DNA of 16,452 bases from NCBI GenBank assembly GCA_900549355.1, contig UROA01000025.1, positions 1-16,452 on the forward strand. The letters are read 5' to 3'. Below the pieces are notes generated by a model. It was not told the origin of the DNA. It did not search any database and saw only the letters and a program-made list of their open reading frames with translations. Every line of letters begins with the position of its first letter. The stretch's first letter is position 1. This stretch comes from an uncultured Collinsella sp. (GTDB lineage: Bacteria; Actinomycetota; Coriobacteriia; Coriobacteriales; Coriobacteriaceae). A program made the translations under genes and the position numbers. This document shows positions 1-8,256 of this stretch, one piece after another.

Positions 1-202
1 AGTGCTTTCCGGCTCGTGCGGAACTTGTATCAAACTAAAGGCCAAGGGGCCTCTGCTATAAGAATCGATTGTCAGGCTGCCTGAATTTGAAGATCTTAGA
101 CACGCGGTACACAGGGGCCTGGGCTGAAAAGGCTTGGTTGGTAGGTTGCCCAGTGGGGCTTGGTTATGTTTGTCGCGAGTTCCGCACGAGCCGAAGAGCA
201 CT
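1..202. repeat. 25-bp inverted repeat with distant arms (1-25 and 178-202)
   Basis: The first 25 bases of the window are the reverse complement of 178-202 with two mismatches; the shared core is CCGCACGAGCCG read at 182-193. The arms are 152 bp apart and no open frame lies between them. The window beginning exactly on one arm suggests that the contig ends in a dispersed repeat, which is inference. Function is unknown; a REP-like element or a structured RNA are possible. Confidence 0.6.
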
Positions 203-268
203 TAATGTGTTCTTCGTGCGAGCCAGGACTGTAGAGCAGCAAACATAACCAAGCCCCACCGGGCAACC
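144..268. repeat. 29-bp inverted repeat (144-172 and 240-268)
   Basis: Positions 144-172 and 240-268 are reverse complements over 29 bp with one mismatch; the shared core is AACATAACCAAGCCCC. The 67-base loop contains a second hairpin (193-201 with 207-215, loop TTAAT) and also the right arm of the 1-25/178-202 repeat, so the two large pairings interleave like a pseudoknot or alternative folds. The right arm lies 12 bp beyond the stop of the minus-strand peptidase gene, so it could end that transcript, but no T-run follows. No protein or known RNA family was recognised here. Confidence 0.65.
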
Positions 269-280
269 GGTCAGGTTAGG

Positions 281-1302
281 CTACTTCGCGGCGCCGGGGA
301 TGCCGTGGGAGGTTTTGGCGGTTTTGGCTCCGTTTACGATGGCGGTCTGTAGGGCCCTTACGGCGAGCATGCCCAGCAGGTCTAGGGGAACGGCGGCGCT
401 TGCCTGGGCGCCCAGTTTGCCGCTGGCGAGGGTGTAGATGGTGTCGCCGTCGTTGGTGGTGTGTGTGGGGCGGATGGCGTGTGCGTAGGCGTCTGCGGCC
501 ATCTGGGAGACCTTGGTGGCTTGTGCCTTAGTGAGTTCCACGTTGGTGACGATGCAGCTGATGGTGGTGTTGGTGCGGTCAAGCGGCATCTGCATGGATC
601 CGGCGGCGGCAAAGGCTGCGAGTTCCATGTCGACGATCTGGTCGCTATCGCCTGCGGCGCGCATGCCGGCGACCCACTCGCCGGTGAAGGGGTCGACAAC
701 GTTGCCGCAGGCGTTGACCGAGACCACGGCGCCCACCTTGATGGGGCCGAGTGCCACGGCGGCAGCTCCAAGGCCGGCCTTCATGCAGGGGGCAGGCCCC
801 CTCGGCCTTTGGCAGGCCCCATGAGCTTACCCACGGTAGCGCCCGTGCCGGCGCCTACGTTGCCCTGTTCGAGCTTGGTGGGGGTGTGGTCGAGTGCTTC
901 GCGCACGGCGGCGATGCCGGCCTCAATGTCGGGGCGCACGGTGGGGTTACCAAAGGCGAGGTCGAAGATACAGCTGGAGCACACGATAGGCACCTGCGTG
1001 GGGCCGACGGGAAGGCCGATGCCGCGGCTCTCAAGCTCGCGAGCGACGCCGCTTGCAGCCTCGAGGCCAAAGGCCGATCCACCCGAAAGGCAGACGGCGT
1101 GGACCTTGTCGACGGTGTTCTCGGGTCGCAGCAGGTCGGTTTCGCGCGATGCTGGAGCACCGCCGCGAACGTCAACGCCGCCGGTGGCGCCCTCGGGTGC
1201 CACGATTACGGTGCAACCGGTGCCGGCCTCCTCGTCCGTATAGTTGCCATAGCAAAAGCCATCGACATCGCAGACGTCAATGGCCTCGAGCAGTGTATCC
1301 AT
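281..1302 (-). pseudogene. P1 (S58, DmpA/NylC-like) family peptidase, frameshifted
   Basis: Two adjacent minus-strand frames (781-1302 and 281-784) together make one Ntn-fold P1/S58 hydrolase, the family of DmpA aminopeptidase and NylC that self-cleaves before a catalytic Ser/Thr. The first part has the family stretches GTGCTVIVAPEGA, GGVDVRGGAP, HAVCLSGGSAFGLEAA and VGATVGKL-like GATVGKLMGPA. The second continues with MKAGLGAAAVALGPIKVGAV and VSVNACGNVVDP, and has the probable autocleavage site Asn-Thr in DRTNTTISCIVTN (residue 72/73 of the second frame). The break is a 20-bp insertion at 791-820; without it the join reads GPAPCMKAGLG and the protein would be 333 residues, normal for the family. 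The start ATG at 1302 has a GGAG ribosome-binding site. As it stands, the nucleophile half is out of frame, so the gene should be inactive unless the insertion reverts or is a sequencing error. Confidence 0.85.
791..820. repeat. 10-bp direct repeat bounding a 20-bp frameshifting insertion
   Basis: GGCAGGCCCC occurs at 791-800 and again at 811-820, separated by CTCGGCCTTT. Deleting one repeat plus the spacer (20 bp) puts the two halves of the peptidase gene back in frame and gives a family-like junction. The net +20 (not a multiple of 3) fully explains the frameshift. Slippage or template switching could create it, and recombination between the 10-bp copies could remove it. Confidence 0.8.
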
Positions 1303-1403
1303 GTTTAACTCCTATCGGTTTTCCGCCGCGCCTTGTGCCCGGTCGGGATCCGTACGGTACGCCAAAATTGTAGGCGCCGGGGGATACCCAGCGCCAGATG
1401 CAA

Positions 1404-1985
1404 TTACGAGAGTTTTTGAATCGCGCGCGCGACGCGGGCGATGGGTAGGCCCACCACGTTATAGAAGTCGCCCGAAATATCGTGCACGAGCATGCGTCCT
1501 CCTGTGCCCTGAATGCCGTAGGCGCCGGCCTTGTCCATGGGCTCACCCGAGGCGACGTAGTGCTCGATCTGCTCGTCGGTGAGCTCGTAGAACGTCACGT
1601 CGGTCACATCGACAAAGGACAGGCTTTCGGCGGCATGCGGGGCGGCCGTATCGCCTGCCTTAACGATGCAGACGCCGGTTGCGACCTGGTGCGTGCGGCC
1701 CGAAAGCTCACGGAGCATAGTGCGCGCCTCGTCCTCGGTTGCCGGCTTGCCCAGAATCTTGCCGTCAAAGGTGACGATGGTGTCGGCCGCGACCGTCAGC
1801 TCATTGGGCTCGGCATACTCGGCAGCAACGGCAGCCGCCTTGGCGCGTGCCAAGCGCTCGACAAGCGTGAGCGGGGCCTCGCCATCAAAGGGCGTTTCGT
1901 CGATATCCGCGGGAATCACGCGAATGTTGTAGCCTGCCTCGCGCATCAGCTCTATGCGTCGCGGCGATTGCGAAGCCAAAATCAT
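1404..1985 (-). CDS. maf: Maf family nucleoside triphosphate pyrophosphatase
   Basis: The 193-residue protein is of normal Maf length and should hydrolyse non-canonical or pyrimidine NTPs (dTTP/UTP type) to the monophosphate and pyrophosphate in the cytoplasm. Visible signatures are the N-terminal nucleotide-binding SQSPRR (residues 5-10), the acidic AADT at 67-69 with the catalytic Asp, the GRTHQVATGV block near 97-105, and DKAGAYGIQG (151-160) with the conserved Lys. The start ATG overlaps the stop of the upstream DJ-1 gene by four bases (ATGA, 1982-1985), implying translational coupling. The peptidase pseudogene follows 101 bp downstream with its own ribosome-binding site. Substrate preference is inferred from family, not shown. 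Confidence 0.93.
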   Translation of the reverse strand: MILASQSPRRIELMREAGYNIRVIPADIDETPFDGEAPLTLVERLARAKAAAVAAEYAEPNELTVAADTIVTFDGKILGKPATEDEARTMLRELSGRTHQVATGVCIVKAGDTAAPHAAESLSFVDVTDVTFYELTDEQIEHYVASGEPMDKAGAYGIQGTGGRMLVHDISGDFYNVVGLPIARVARAIQKLS

Positions 1986-2524
1986 AGTTGGATACCCTCG
2001 GCGACCTTCTCGACGGCCTTGTCGCCGGCGAGCGTGCGCAGCAGCTCCAATGCAAAGGGGAGGGACTGTGCCATGCCGCTGGCAGTGATGATGTTGCCGT
2101 CTTGCGTGACCTTCTCGCCGGTATAGGCGCCTTCGGGGAAGCTTTTCTCAAAGCCAGGGAAGCACGTGGCATGGCGCCCCTCGAGCAGGTCGAGCTCGCC
2201 CAGGATAAACGGGGCGGCGCAGATGGCGGCGACGTGCTTGGTTGCGGCGAACTCGCAGACCACGTCGCAGACGCGCTGATCTGCGCGCAGGTTGGTGGCA
2301 CCGGGCAGGCCGCCGGGCAGCACGACGCAGTCGTACTCGTCAAAGTTGATCTCATCAAAGAGCGCATCGCAGGTCACGGGGATCTGCAGCGAGCTTACGA
2401 CCTCGCGCGTGGGCATGATCGAGACGAGCGTGGCACGCACGCCGCCGCGACGCATGACATCGACCATGGTCAAGCATTCAATAGTTTCAAAGCCATCGGC
2501 GGCGAGAACGGCAGCGCTGGGCAT
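1982..2524 (-). CDS. DJ-1/PfpI (YajL-like) family protein
   Basis: The 180-residue protein has the DJ-1/PfpI fold signatures: an early GFETIE with the conserved Glu (E13/E16), VVLPGGLPGA near 67-76, and the nucleophile elbow VAAICAAPFIL with Cys102, equivalent to Cys106 of DJ-1. Members include YajL and DJ-1 (deglycase or chaperone-like activities, debated) and related ThiJ/PfpI proteins; the exact role cannot be assigned. I chose the ATG at 2524 over the upstream ATG at 2548, because AAAGGA sits 7 bases before it and homology begins right after it (PSAAVLAADGFE). It overlaps maf by four bases and lies 106 bp downstream of the rRNA methyltransferase gene. Confidence 0.88.
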   Translation of the reverse strand: MPSAAVLAADGFETIECLTMVDVMRRGGVRATLVSIMPTREVVSSLQIPVTCDALFDEINFDEYDCVVLPGGLPGATNLRADQRVCDVVCEFAATKHVAAICAAPFILGELDLLEGRHATCFPGFEKSFPEGAYTGEKVTQDGNIITASGMAQSLPFALELLRTLAGDKAVEKVAEGIQL

Positions 2525-2630
2525 GAGGGTTCCTTTCATAGGCGGCATACAATTAGCCGTCTTATACCCCGAAGACCTCCGCTTGCCACGCTCGATTTCC
2601 CAATGATTTTTCTGAGCAACGATTAAGTGG

Positions 2631-3944
2631 CTAGTTGCGCTTGAGGTGGACGATGGTTTCGCAGTGGAAGGTTTGTGGGAACAGGTCGACTGGCGTGATC
2701 TTTACGGGGGAGAAGGTGCCTTCCTCGACAAAGCGCTTGAGGTCGCGCGCCAGGGTGGCCGGATCGCAGCTCACGTAGGCGACATCGCGAGCGCTCGTGC
2801 TGGCGATAAGGTCGATGGCTTCGGGGGCGAGGCCCGCACGCGGCGGGTCGACCACCAAGACGTCGGCATCCTGGTCGGGGAACTCGCGCACCGCGTCTCC
2901 GCCAATGACGTCGACGTTATCAAGCTTGTTGATCTCCAGGTTACGGCGCAGGTCGCGCACGGCGGGGCCGTAGGCCTCGACGGCGGCGACAAAGTCGCAG
3001 CGGCGGGCGAGCGGCAGGGTAAAGGTGCCGGCACCGCAGTACAGGTCCACGGCAAGCTCGTCTTCCTGCGGATCGAGCGCTTCCATGACAAGCTCGATCA
3101 AAATCTCGGCACCCTTGGTGTTGACCTGGAAAAAAGACGGGGCAGACAAGCGCATCTGACCCTCGGCGATATTCTCGGTCCATGAGCCCTCTCCGGTGAG
3201 CATTTCGACCTTGGAAACACGGCGGGCCTTCTTTTCGCCCTTGCTCATCACGCGTACGACACTTGTGGGGTGCGCGGCGTCTGCCAACACGCGCGAGACT
3301 TGCGAGCGCGGGAAAGAGCCCGTAGGCGTCCAGAGCGCCACCTCGAGTGCCTTGGTGCGACGCGAGGCGCGAATGCCCACGCGCTCAAGGCCCAGGTCGT
3401 GGCTGCCGCTCAGATAATTGAGCGCGCCGACGACCGATTTGAGTGCCTTGGGGAAGCGTTTGTCGAACAACGGGCACGAATCGACGGTCACGATCTTGCG
3501 AGGATCGACACCGTGCATGCCAAGACGCACGCGGCCGTTGACGACGGTCGGCTCGAGTTCGATTTTATTGCGGTAGCCCCAATCATCCTTGGTGTGGCGG
3601 ATGGGTTGCACCAGTTCATCGACTTGATCGGGGCTGAACTTGCCGATACGCTCGAGCGTGGAGCGCAGATTTTGCTCCTTGGCGGCGAGCTGTGCCGTGC
3701 GTGAGAGATTGCCCCACGAGCAGCCGCCGCAGATGCCCACGAAGGGGCAGGGAGGCTGAATGCGATCGGGGCTTGGCTCCAGAATCTCGGTGGTGCGGGC
3801 ACGCATGAACGACTTGCCGTCCTGTACGACCTCGGCCTCGACGGTGTCGCCTGCCACGGCGCCCTGCACAAAGACGGCCTTGCCGTTGTCGGCGTGCGCC
3901 AGCCCGTCGGCGCCGTAGGTCATCGATTCTATAGTGAGCTTCAT
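2631..3944 (-). CDS. rlmD: 23S rRNA (uracil-C5)-methyltransferase, RlmD/RumA type
   Basis: This 437-residue protein should transfer a methyl group from S-adenosylmethionine to C5 of a 23S rRNA uracil. In order: an N-terminal TRAM RNA-binding domain (about 1-60), an iron-sulfur cysteine cluster CPFVGICGGCSW (Cys66, 72, 75) with a further Cys in VDSCPLF, a central domain, then the methyltransferase fold with AVDLYCGAGTFTLPLA and VDPPRAGL. The catalytic Cys393 is in VAYVSCDPATLARDL, and the general-base Glu429 is in CETIVHLK at the C terminus. The start is set at 3944 (MKLTIESM), preceded by AGGCAGGA; upstream starts at 3959 and 3980 have no ribosome-binding site. A TrmA-type tRNA specificity or the dual RlmCD specificity of many Gram-positives cannot be excluded. 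Confidence 0.92.
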   Translation of the reverse strand: MKLTIESMTYGADGLAHADNGKAVFVQGAVAGDTVEAEVVQDGKSFMRARTTEILEPSPDRIQPPCPFVGICGGCSWGNLSRTAQLAAKEQNLRSTLERIGKFSPDQVDELVQPIRHTKDDWGYRNKIELEPTVVNGRVRLGMHGVDPRKIVTVDSCPLFDKRFPKALKSVVGALNYLSGSHDLGLERVGIRASRRTKALEVALWTPTGSFPRSQVSRVLADAAHPTSVVRVMSKGEKKARRVSKVEMLTGEGSWTENIAEGQMRLSAPSFFQVNTKGAEILIELVMEALDPQEDELAVDLYCGAGTFTLPLARRCDFVAAVEAYGPAVRDLRRNLEINKLDNVDVIGGDAVREFPDQDADVLVVDPPRAGLAPEAIDLIASTSARDVAYVSCDPATLARDLKRFVEEGTFSPVKITPVDLFPQTFHCETIVHLKRN

Positions 3945-3992
3945 ATTCCTGCCTGTCATTCGCGTTGTTGTTCGCACCATGGTAGCAGGGAA

Positions 3993-4034
3993 AAGCGCCC
4001 CGCATCCGAGGCTTTCCTCAAATGCGGGGCGCTT
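3993..4034 (-). terminator. Rho-independent terminator after ppk1
   Basis: A 13-bp perfect stem (3993-4005 with 4022-4034, core GCGCCCCGCAT) encloses a loop that itself forms a GAGG/CCTC mini-hairpin. Read on the minus strand it is followed by TTTT. It lies 23 bp beyond the ppk1 stop and 48 bp before the methyltransferase start, so it should separate the two transcripts. Confidence 0.85.
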
Positions 4035-4057
4035 CTACAAACTGCTTCTACAAACGA

Positions 4058-6460
4058 CTATTTCGTCTTGCCGGTAATGAGCGTCTTAAGACCCAGGCCG
4101 ATCAGACCCAGGCCCATGCGCACGCGACCGGGGCGATGGCGCTCGATGGCCTTGGTCTTGCCGGCAGGCTTATCGCGACGGGCGCTCGTCTCGGGTGCGG
4201 GCTTGGTGACCTGCGGCTCGGGCTGAGGTGCAGGTGCGGGCTCGGGCTCAATGACGGTCGCCTGGACCTCTTGGACCTTGGGTGCTACTGGCTGCGGCTC
4301 GGCCTCGGGGGCAGGTTCCGCCTCAATGACGGGCTCGGGCGCGGCCTCGGCGTTGCGATAGGCACGCTCCAGCAGGGCTTCCTGCGAGTTGAAGGGGTTC
4401 TCACCCTCTGCACGCTCCACGGGGACCCAGGTGCCGCCGCTCGTGAGGCTGCGGGCCTTCACGTTGTCGCGCAGCTGCATGCCCATGTACTCGTGCACTA
4501 GGGCGCGGCAGGGGGGGTCGAGCACGGGGAAGGCAATCTCCACGCGGTGCTCGGTGTTGCGCGTCATCATGTCTGCCGAGCTCAGGTAAATCATGTCCGA
4601 GTCCACGCCGAAAGCATAGACGCGCGCGTGCTCCAAAAAGCGTCCGACGATGGAGCGGACATGCACGTTCTCGGTCTTGCCCGGAACACCGGGCTTGAGG
4701 CACGAGATGCCGCGGATGATCATGTCTACGCGCACGCCGGCACAAGATGCCTCGGCGATCTTGTCGATAACCTCGCGGTCGGTCAGCGAGTTGAGCTTAA
4801 AGAACACGCGGGCGGGCTCGCCGGCAAGGGCGCGCTGGATCTCGCGGTCAAGCCCGCGCATGATGAGCGGTTTCAGTCCGACGGGCGCCACACCCAGGAA
4901 GCGGTAGTCGCCGCGCAGGTTGCCCAGCGACAGATTGCGGAAGAACAGGTTGGCGTCCTCGCCGATGCCGGGATGGGCTGTCATGAGCATAAAGTCGCTG
5001 TAGAGTTTGGCCGTCTTCTCGTTAAAGTTGCCGGTGCCCAAAAGCGTGAGGCGCGTTAGCGCCATGCCCTCGCGATAGGTGAGCTGGCAGATCTTTGAGT
5101 GGCATTTAAAGCCCTCGGAACCATAGATGACGGTGCAGCCTGCCTCTTCCAGACGCTCGGCCCACTCGATGTTGTTCTGCTCGTCAAAGCGCGCGCGGAG
5201 CTCCATGAGCACCGTGACCTCTTTGCCGTTCTCGGCGGCATCGATCAGCGACTCGCATAGGCGGCTCTGCTTGGCCACGCGGTAGAGCGTGATGCGCAAC
5301 GAGATGCACTCGGGGTCGTAGGCTGCCTCGTGTACCAGATCCAGGAACGGATTCATGGCCTCGTAAGGGTAGAAGAGCAGCTTGTCGTGCTGCAGCACCT
5401 GCTCGCGGATGGAGCGGGTCATGTCGATGGTGGGGTTGGGCTGCGGCTTAAACGGCGTAAAGAGCAGCTCGTTGCGCAGGTGCTCGGGAATCTTGCCCTC
5501 AATGCCAAAGACGTAGCCCAGGTTGAGCGGGATATCGCAGGTAAAGACCGAGCGACGCGAAAGCTCGAGCGCCTTGCGGATAGTCTTGAGCGTCGCCTTC
5601 TCGAGCGACCCCGAGACCGCGAGCACTACCGGCTGCAGGCGCAGGCGCTTCTTGAGAATGCGCTTCATGTGCTGGCGGTAGTCCTCTTCCTCCTCGACGC
5701 CCTCGCCGTCCGGATCGATGTCGGCGTTGCGGGTGACGCGGATCAGCGCACGATCCAGCGGCTTATAGGAGCCAAAGCAGCTGTCCAGGCAGGCGAGGAT
5801 GACGTCCTCGAGCAAGATGTAGGAGTAGGTGCCGGTGGGCGAGGGGATCTCGACCACGCGGTTCATCGAGGCGGGAATCTCGATAAGGCCCAGCAGGCTC
5901 TCCTCGTCGGTGGCGCCGTCCAGACCACAGGCCAGATAGAGCGCGCCATTGCGCAGGTTGGGGAAGGGGTGGCGAGGATCGATGACCAGCGGCGAGATGA
6001 CCGGCGACACGTAGGCCTGGAAGTAGCGGGTTACAAAGGTGCGCTCCTCGGGCGTAAGTGAATCGATGCGGGCGCGGTGAACGCCCAAGGTGTCGAGCTT
6101 GCCCTCGATGCTCTTAAAGATGGACTCCCAACGGGTAAGGAGCCCGGGCATTTCGGCCATGACAGCATCGACCTGTTCGGAGGCGGTCATATTGCTCTTG
6201 TTGTCGACAGGTTGTTTTTTGAGCTCCGCCAGATCGGACAGGCCGCCCACGCGCACCATAAGGAACTCGTCGAGGTTGGACTCGAAAATCGACACGAACT
6301 TTAGACGCTCGAACAGCGGAACGGTCTCATCGAAGGCTTCGTCAAGCACGCGGTTGTCAAAGCGTAGCCAGCTGAGCTCTCGGTTTTGCGTGTACGAGAA
6401 GTCGCGCGGCGGTTTGCGCAGCTTTGCGGCGGCTTGCTTCTTTTCGATTTTGCTCGGCAT
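4058..6460 (-). CDS. ppk1: Polyphosphate kinase 1 with extended C-terminal tail
   Basis: The 800-residue enzyme reversibly polymerises the gamma-phosphate of ATP into polyphosphate. It shows the Ppk1 N-terminal block NRELSWLRFDNRVLDEA and FVSIFESNLDEFLMVRVGG. The two phospholipase-D-like catalytic parts carry the probable phospho-histidine His454 in GFKCHSKICQL, LLGTGNFNEKTAKLYSD, and the second histidine His611 in FLEHARVYAFG. From about residue 700 there is an extra ~100-residue tail, rich in Pro, Glu and Ala and ending in a basic/glycine-rich patch (RPGRVRMGLGLIGLGLKTL). I take the ATG at 6460, 8 bases after GGAC; a GTG at 6505 and an ATG at 6466 are in frame but poorly placed for a ribosome-binding site. 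It diverges from the arginine cluster across a ~555-bp intergenic region. Confidence 0.95.
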   Translation of the reverse strand: MPSKIEKKQAAAKLRKPPRDFSYTQNRELSWLRFDNRVLDEAFDETVPLFERLKFVSIFESNLDEFLMVRVGGLSDLAELKKQPVDNKSNMTASEQVDAVMAEMPGLLTRWESIFKSIEGKLDTLGVHRARIDSLTPEERTFVTRYFQAYVSPVISPLVIDPRHPFPNLRNGALYLACGLDGATDEESLLGLIEIPASMNRVVEIPSPTGTYSYILLEDVILACLDSCFGSYKPLDRALIRVTRNADIDPDGEGVEEEEDYRQHMKRILKKRLRLQPVVLAVSGSLEKATLKTIRKALELSRRSVFTCDIPLNLGYVFGIEGKIPEHLRNELLFTPFKPQPNPTIDMTRSIREQVLQHDKLLFYPYEAMNPFLDLVHEAAYDPECISLRITLYRVAKQSRLCESLIDAAENGKEVTVLMELRARFDEQNNIEWAERLEEAGCTVIYGSEGFKCHSKICQLTYREGMALTRLTLLGTGNFNEKTAKLYSDFMLMTAHPGIGEDANLFFRNLSLGNLRGDYRFLGVAPVGLKPLIMRGLDREIQRALAGEPARVFFKLNSLTDREVIDKIAEASCAGVRVDMIIRGISCLKPGVPGKTENVHVRSIVGRFLEHARVYAFGVDSDMIYLSSADMMTRNTEHRVEIAFPVLDPPCRALVHEYMGMQLRDNVKARSLTSGGTWVPVERAEGENPFNSQEALLERAYRNAEAAPEPVIEAEPAPEAEPQPVAPKVQEVQATVIEPEPAPAPQPEPQVTKPAPETSARRDKPAGKTKAIERHRPGRVRMGLGLIGLGLKTLITGKTK

Positions 6461-6495
6461 ATGCATCTGTCCGTTCAGTCCCCACAAGGGACGGT

Positions 6496-6523
6496 AGCCT
6501 AACACTAATCACTATTGTCTCAA
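6496..6523 (-). promoter_or_regulatory. Possible ppk1 promoter
   Basis: On the minus strand TTGAGA (6523-6518) is followed after 16 bases by TAGGCT (6501-6496), a tolerable -35/-10 pair about 36 bp before the ppk1 start. A short GTCCC/GGGAC hairpin lies in the leader. Weak call, based only on spacing and position. Confidence 0.3.
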
Positions 6524-6553
6524 TTTAGTCGACCGCTGGCACGGACGTATCGC

Positions 6554-6562
6554 GTGAACGGT
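6554..6562 (-). promoter_or_regulatory. Lone ACCGTTCAC half-site upstream of ppk1
   Basis: Read on the minus strand this is ACCGTTCAC, the same core as the direct repeats before both arcA genes, pointing toward ppk1 about 95 bp away. I found no partner 21 bp on either side, so it is at best a half-site. Confidence 0.3.
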
Positions 6563-6653
6563 ATCTTTACCTACTTCTTACGCTGACAAGTCATAGGACT
6601 GACGCCCTGCTCGTCTGCAAGTGGTCTATATCCTCACTCAACTGGTACGTAAG

Positions 6654-6692
6654 TGTGAATAAGAATGATAGATAGCTGAATATCATTGAATG
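6654..6692. promoter_or_regulatory. ARG-box-like operator pair upstream of arcA copy 1
   Basis: TGAATAAGAATGAT (6656) and TGAATATCATTGAA (6677) begin exactly 21 bp apart. They resemble the known ArgR/AhrC box (core TGAATAAAAAT in Bacillus), and paired 18-bp boxes about 3 bp apart are the classic ArgR operator layout. The pair lies 360 bp before the arcA start; the equivalent pair before copy 2 lies at 359 bp. Binding by ArgR is inferred. Confidence 0.55.
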
Positions 6693-6867
6693 CAGGCGGA
6701 AACGTAAACAAACATCATTTATATACATAAAACCGATTTAGCTATGCAATTCTGAATCAAAAGTTTAGAGATGCAATTGCAAATGGTTTTTAGGAAAAAA
6801 GAGCGTTTACCTTAGAAAAGTTACTTTAGAACGCCGAAGTACATCATGGGGGAATCACATGCGATAT

Positions 6868-6897
6868 ACCGTTCATCGCACTTTGTTGACCGTTCGG
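6868..6897 (+). promoter_or_regulatory. LytTR-type direct repeat at arcA copy 1 promoter
   Basis: ACCGTTCAT (6868-6876) and ACCGTTCGG (6889-6897) are separated by 12 bp, giving a 21-bp period. Both fit the LytTR-domain consensus [TA][AC][CA]GTTN[AG][TG] at every position, and that family binds such 12-13-bp-spaced direct repeats. The second copy ends 8 bp before the -35, suited to activation. No LytTR regulator gene is in the window. Confidence 0.6.
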
Positions 6898-6905
6898 GGG
6901 CGAGG

Positions 6906-6934
6906 TGGAATTGCGGGTGGAATTTGGATATAAC
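6906..6934 (+). promoter_or_regulatory. arcAp1: arcA copy 1 promoter
   Basis: TATAAC (6929-6934) is preceded at 17 bp by a poor -35, TGGAAT (6906-6911). The same elements at the same spacing (TGGAAG, 17 bp, TATAAA) precede arcA copy 2, which supports the call. A poor -35 next to the direct repeat suggests dependence on an activator. Confidence 0.6.
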
Positions 6935-6980
6935 TAGAGCTGTCAGCAAGCAGCGTCCGCTATGGAAGGGCGCTGAGAGA

Positions 6981-6999
6981 TTCGGCCGAAAGGCCCGAA
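6981..6999 (+). promoter_or_regulatory. Conserved leader hairpin before arcA copy 1
   Basis: TTCGG-CC pairs with GG-C-CCGAA around a GAAA tetraloop, with one bulged C (6994). The hairpin ends 8 bases before the AGGAGG (7008-7013), which sits only 2 bases from the ATG. The hairpin before arcA copy 2 keeps the bulge and outer stem with a different inner stem and loop. It may stabilise the 5' end of the mRNA or gate translation. Confidence 0.5.
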
Positions 7000-8256
7000 A
7001 GAAAGGTAGGAGGCCATGACGAAAGGTCTGCACGTGCCTTCCGAGATCGGCAAGCTCAGGAAGGTCTGCCTGCACCGTCCCGGCGACGAGCTCCTCAACC
7101 TGCCGCCCGACGAGCTCGAGCGACTCCTGTTCGACGACGTCCCGTTCCTGGAGGTCGCGCAGCAGGAGCACGACACCTTCGCCCAGATCCTGAGGGACCA
7201 GGGCGTGGAGGTCCTCTATCTCGAGAACCTCGTCGCCGAGGTGTTCGACCAGGTCCCCGGCGCCCGCGCCGAGTTCACCGACCAGTACATCGCCGAGGCC
7301 GGCATCCGCGGCCAGCACATGCCGCAGATCGTCCGCGAGAAGCTGGACTCCATCGAGGACAACCTCGAGTTCGTCAAGAAGACCATGGCCGGCATGACCA
7401 AGTCCGAGATCGACATGCCCCTCACGGCGTCCACGACCCTCGACTCCCTGGTCAACTCCGAGTCCGAGTCCGACCTGATCATCGACCCGATGCCCAACCT
7501 CTACTTCACCCGCGACCCGTTCGCGGTCGTCGGCGAGGGCGTCAACCTCAACCGCATGTACTCGGTCACCCGCAACCGCGAGACCCTGTACGGCAAGTAC
7601 GTCTTCAAGTACCACCCCGACTACAAGGACGTCTCGCTGTACTTCCGCCGCGACTGCCAGTTCCACACCGAGGGCGGCGACGTGCTGAACATCAACGAGA
7701 AGACCCTCGCCGTCGGCATCTCCCAGCGCACCCAGGCCGCCGCGATCGACGTCATGGCCCAGAACATCTTCTGGAACTCCGACTCCAAGGTCGAGCGCAT
7801 CCTGGCCTTCGACATCCCGGTCTCGCGCGCCTTCATGCACCTCGACACGGTCTTCACCCAGATCGACGTCGATAAGTTCACGATCCACCCCGCCATCATG
7901 GGCACCCTGCGCGTCTACGAGCTGACCGCCGGCAAGAACCCGGGCGACGTGAACATCCGCCTGATCGAGGACACCCTCGAGCACGTCCTGGAGGACGCCA
8001 CCGGCGTCGACCAGGTCAAGCTGATCCCCTGCGGCGGCGGCGACCCGATCGCGGCCTCCCGCGAGCAGTGGAACGACGGCTCCAACACCCTGTGCGTCGA
8101 GCCCGGCAAGATCTGCGTCTACGCCCGCAACACCGTCACCAACGACGTGCTGTACAAGGAGGGCCTGGACCTTCTCGTCGTGCCCTCCGCCGAGCTCTCC
8201 CGCGGCCGCGGCGGCCCGCGCTGCATGAGCATGCCCTTCTGGCGCGAGGACCTCTA
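6992..8256 (+). repeat. 1,265-bp direct repeat, copy 1 (arcA cassette)
   Basis: Positions 6992-8256 match 10081-11345 at a constant offset of 3,089 bp, with no difference found by eye; translations in several frames on both strands are also the same. Identity begins 24 bp before the start codon and ends inside the stop codon (TAG here, TAA in copy 2). Flanks are diverged, so recent gene conversion or an assembly effect is more likely than a fresh tandem duplication. Confidence 0.85.

Larger units (their letters stand above)
6461..7015. other. Divergent intergenic region between ppk1 and arcA copy 1
   Basis: This ~555-bp AT-richer stretch has no credible gene. It holds the ppk1 promoter candidate, a single ACCGTTCAC site facing ppk1 (6554-6562), a pair of ARG-box-like sites, two ATGCAATT motifs (6744, 6771), the 21-bp-period direct repeat, the arcA promoter and a leader hairpin. 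Its last ~230 bp align nearly without gaps to the region before arcA copy 2, but with many substitutions. Confidence 0.75.

Noticed and set aside
785..800. Peptidase frameshift explained by a miscounted G or C homopolymer
   Set aside because: A one-base change would also restore the frame but would leave an odd GRGGLPPA insert; removing the 20-bp repeat unit restores the frame and a family-like join at once.
461..1308. Long plus-strand frames opposite the P1 peptidase
   Set aside because: Antisense shadows in GC-rich DNA; the minus strand has clear family motifs and a ribosome-binding site.
3894..4501. Plus-strand frames opposite the ppk1 tail
   Set aside because: Low-complexity Leu/Gly-rich translations opposite a Pro/Glu/Ala-rich coding tail; no start signals.
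6911..6934. arcA copy 1 promoter using TTGCGG as the -35
   Set aside because: The spacing to TATAAC is only 12 bp, and the element is not kept at copy 2, whereas TGGAA at 17 bp is.
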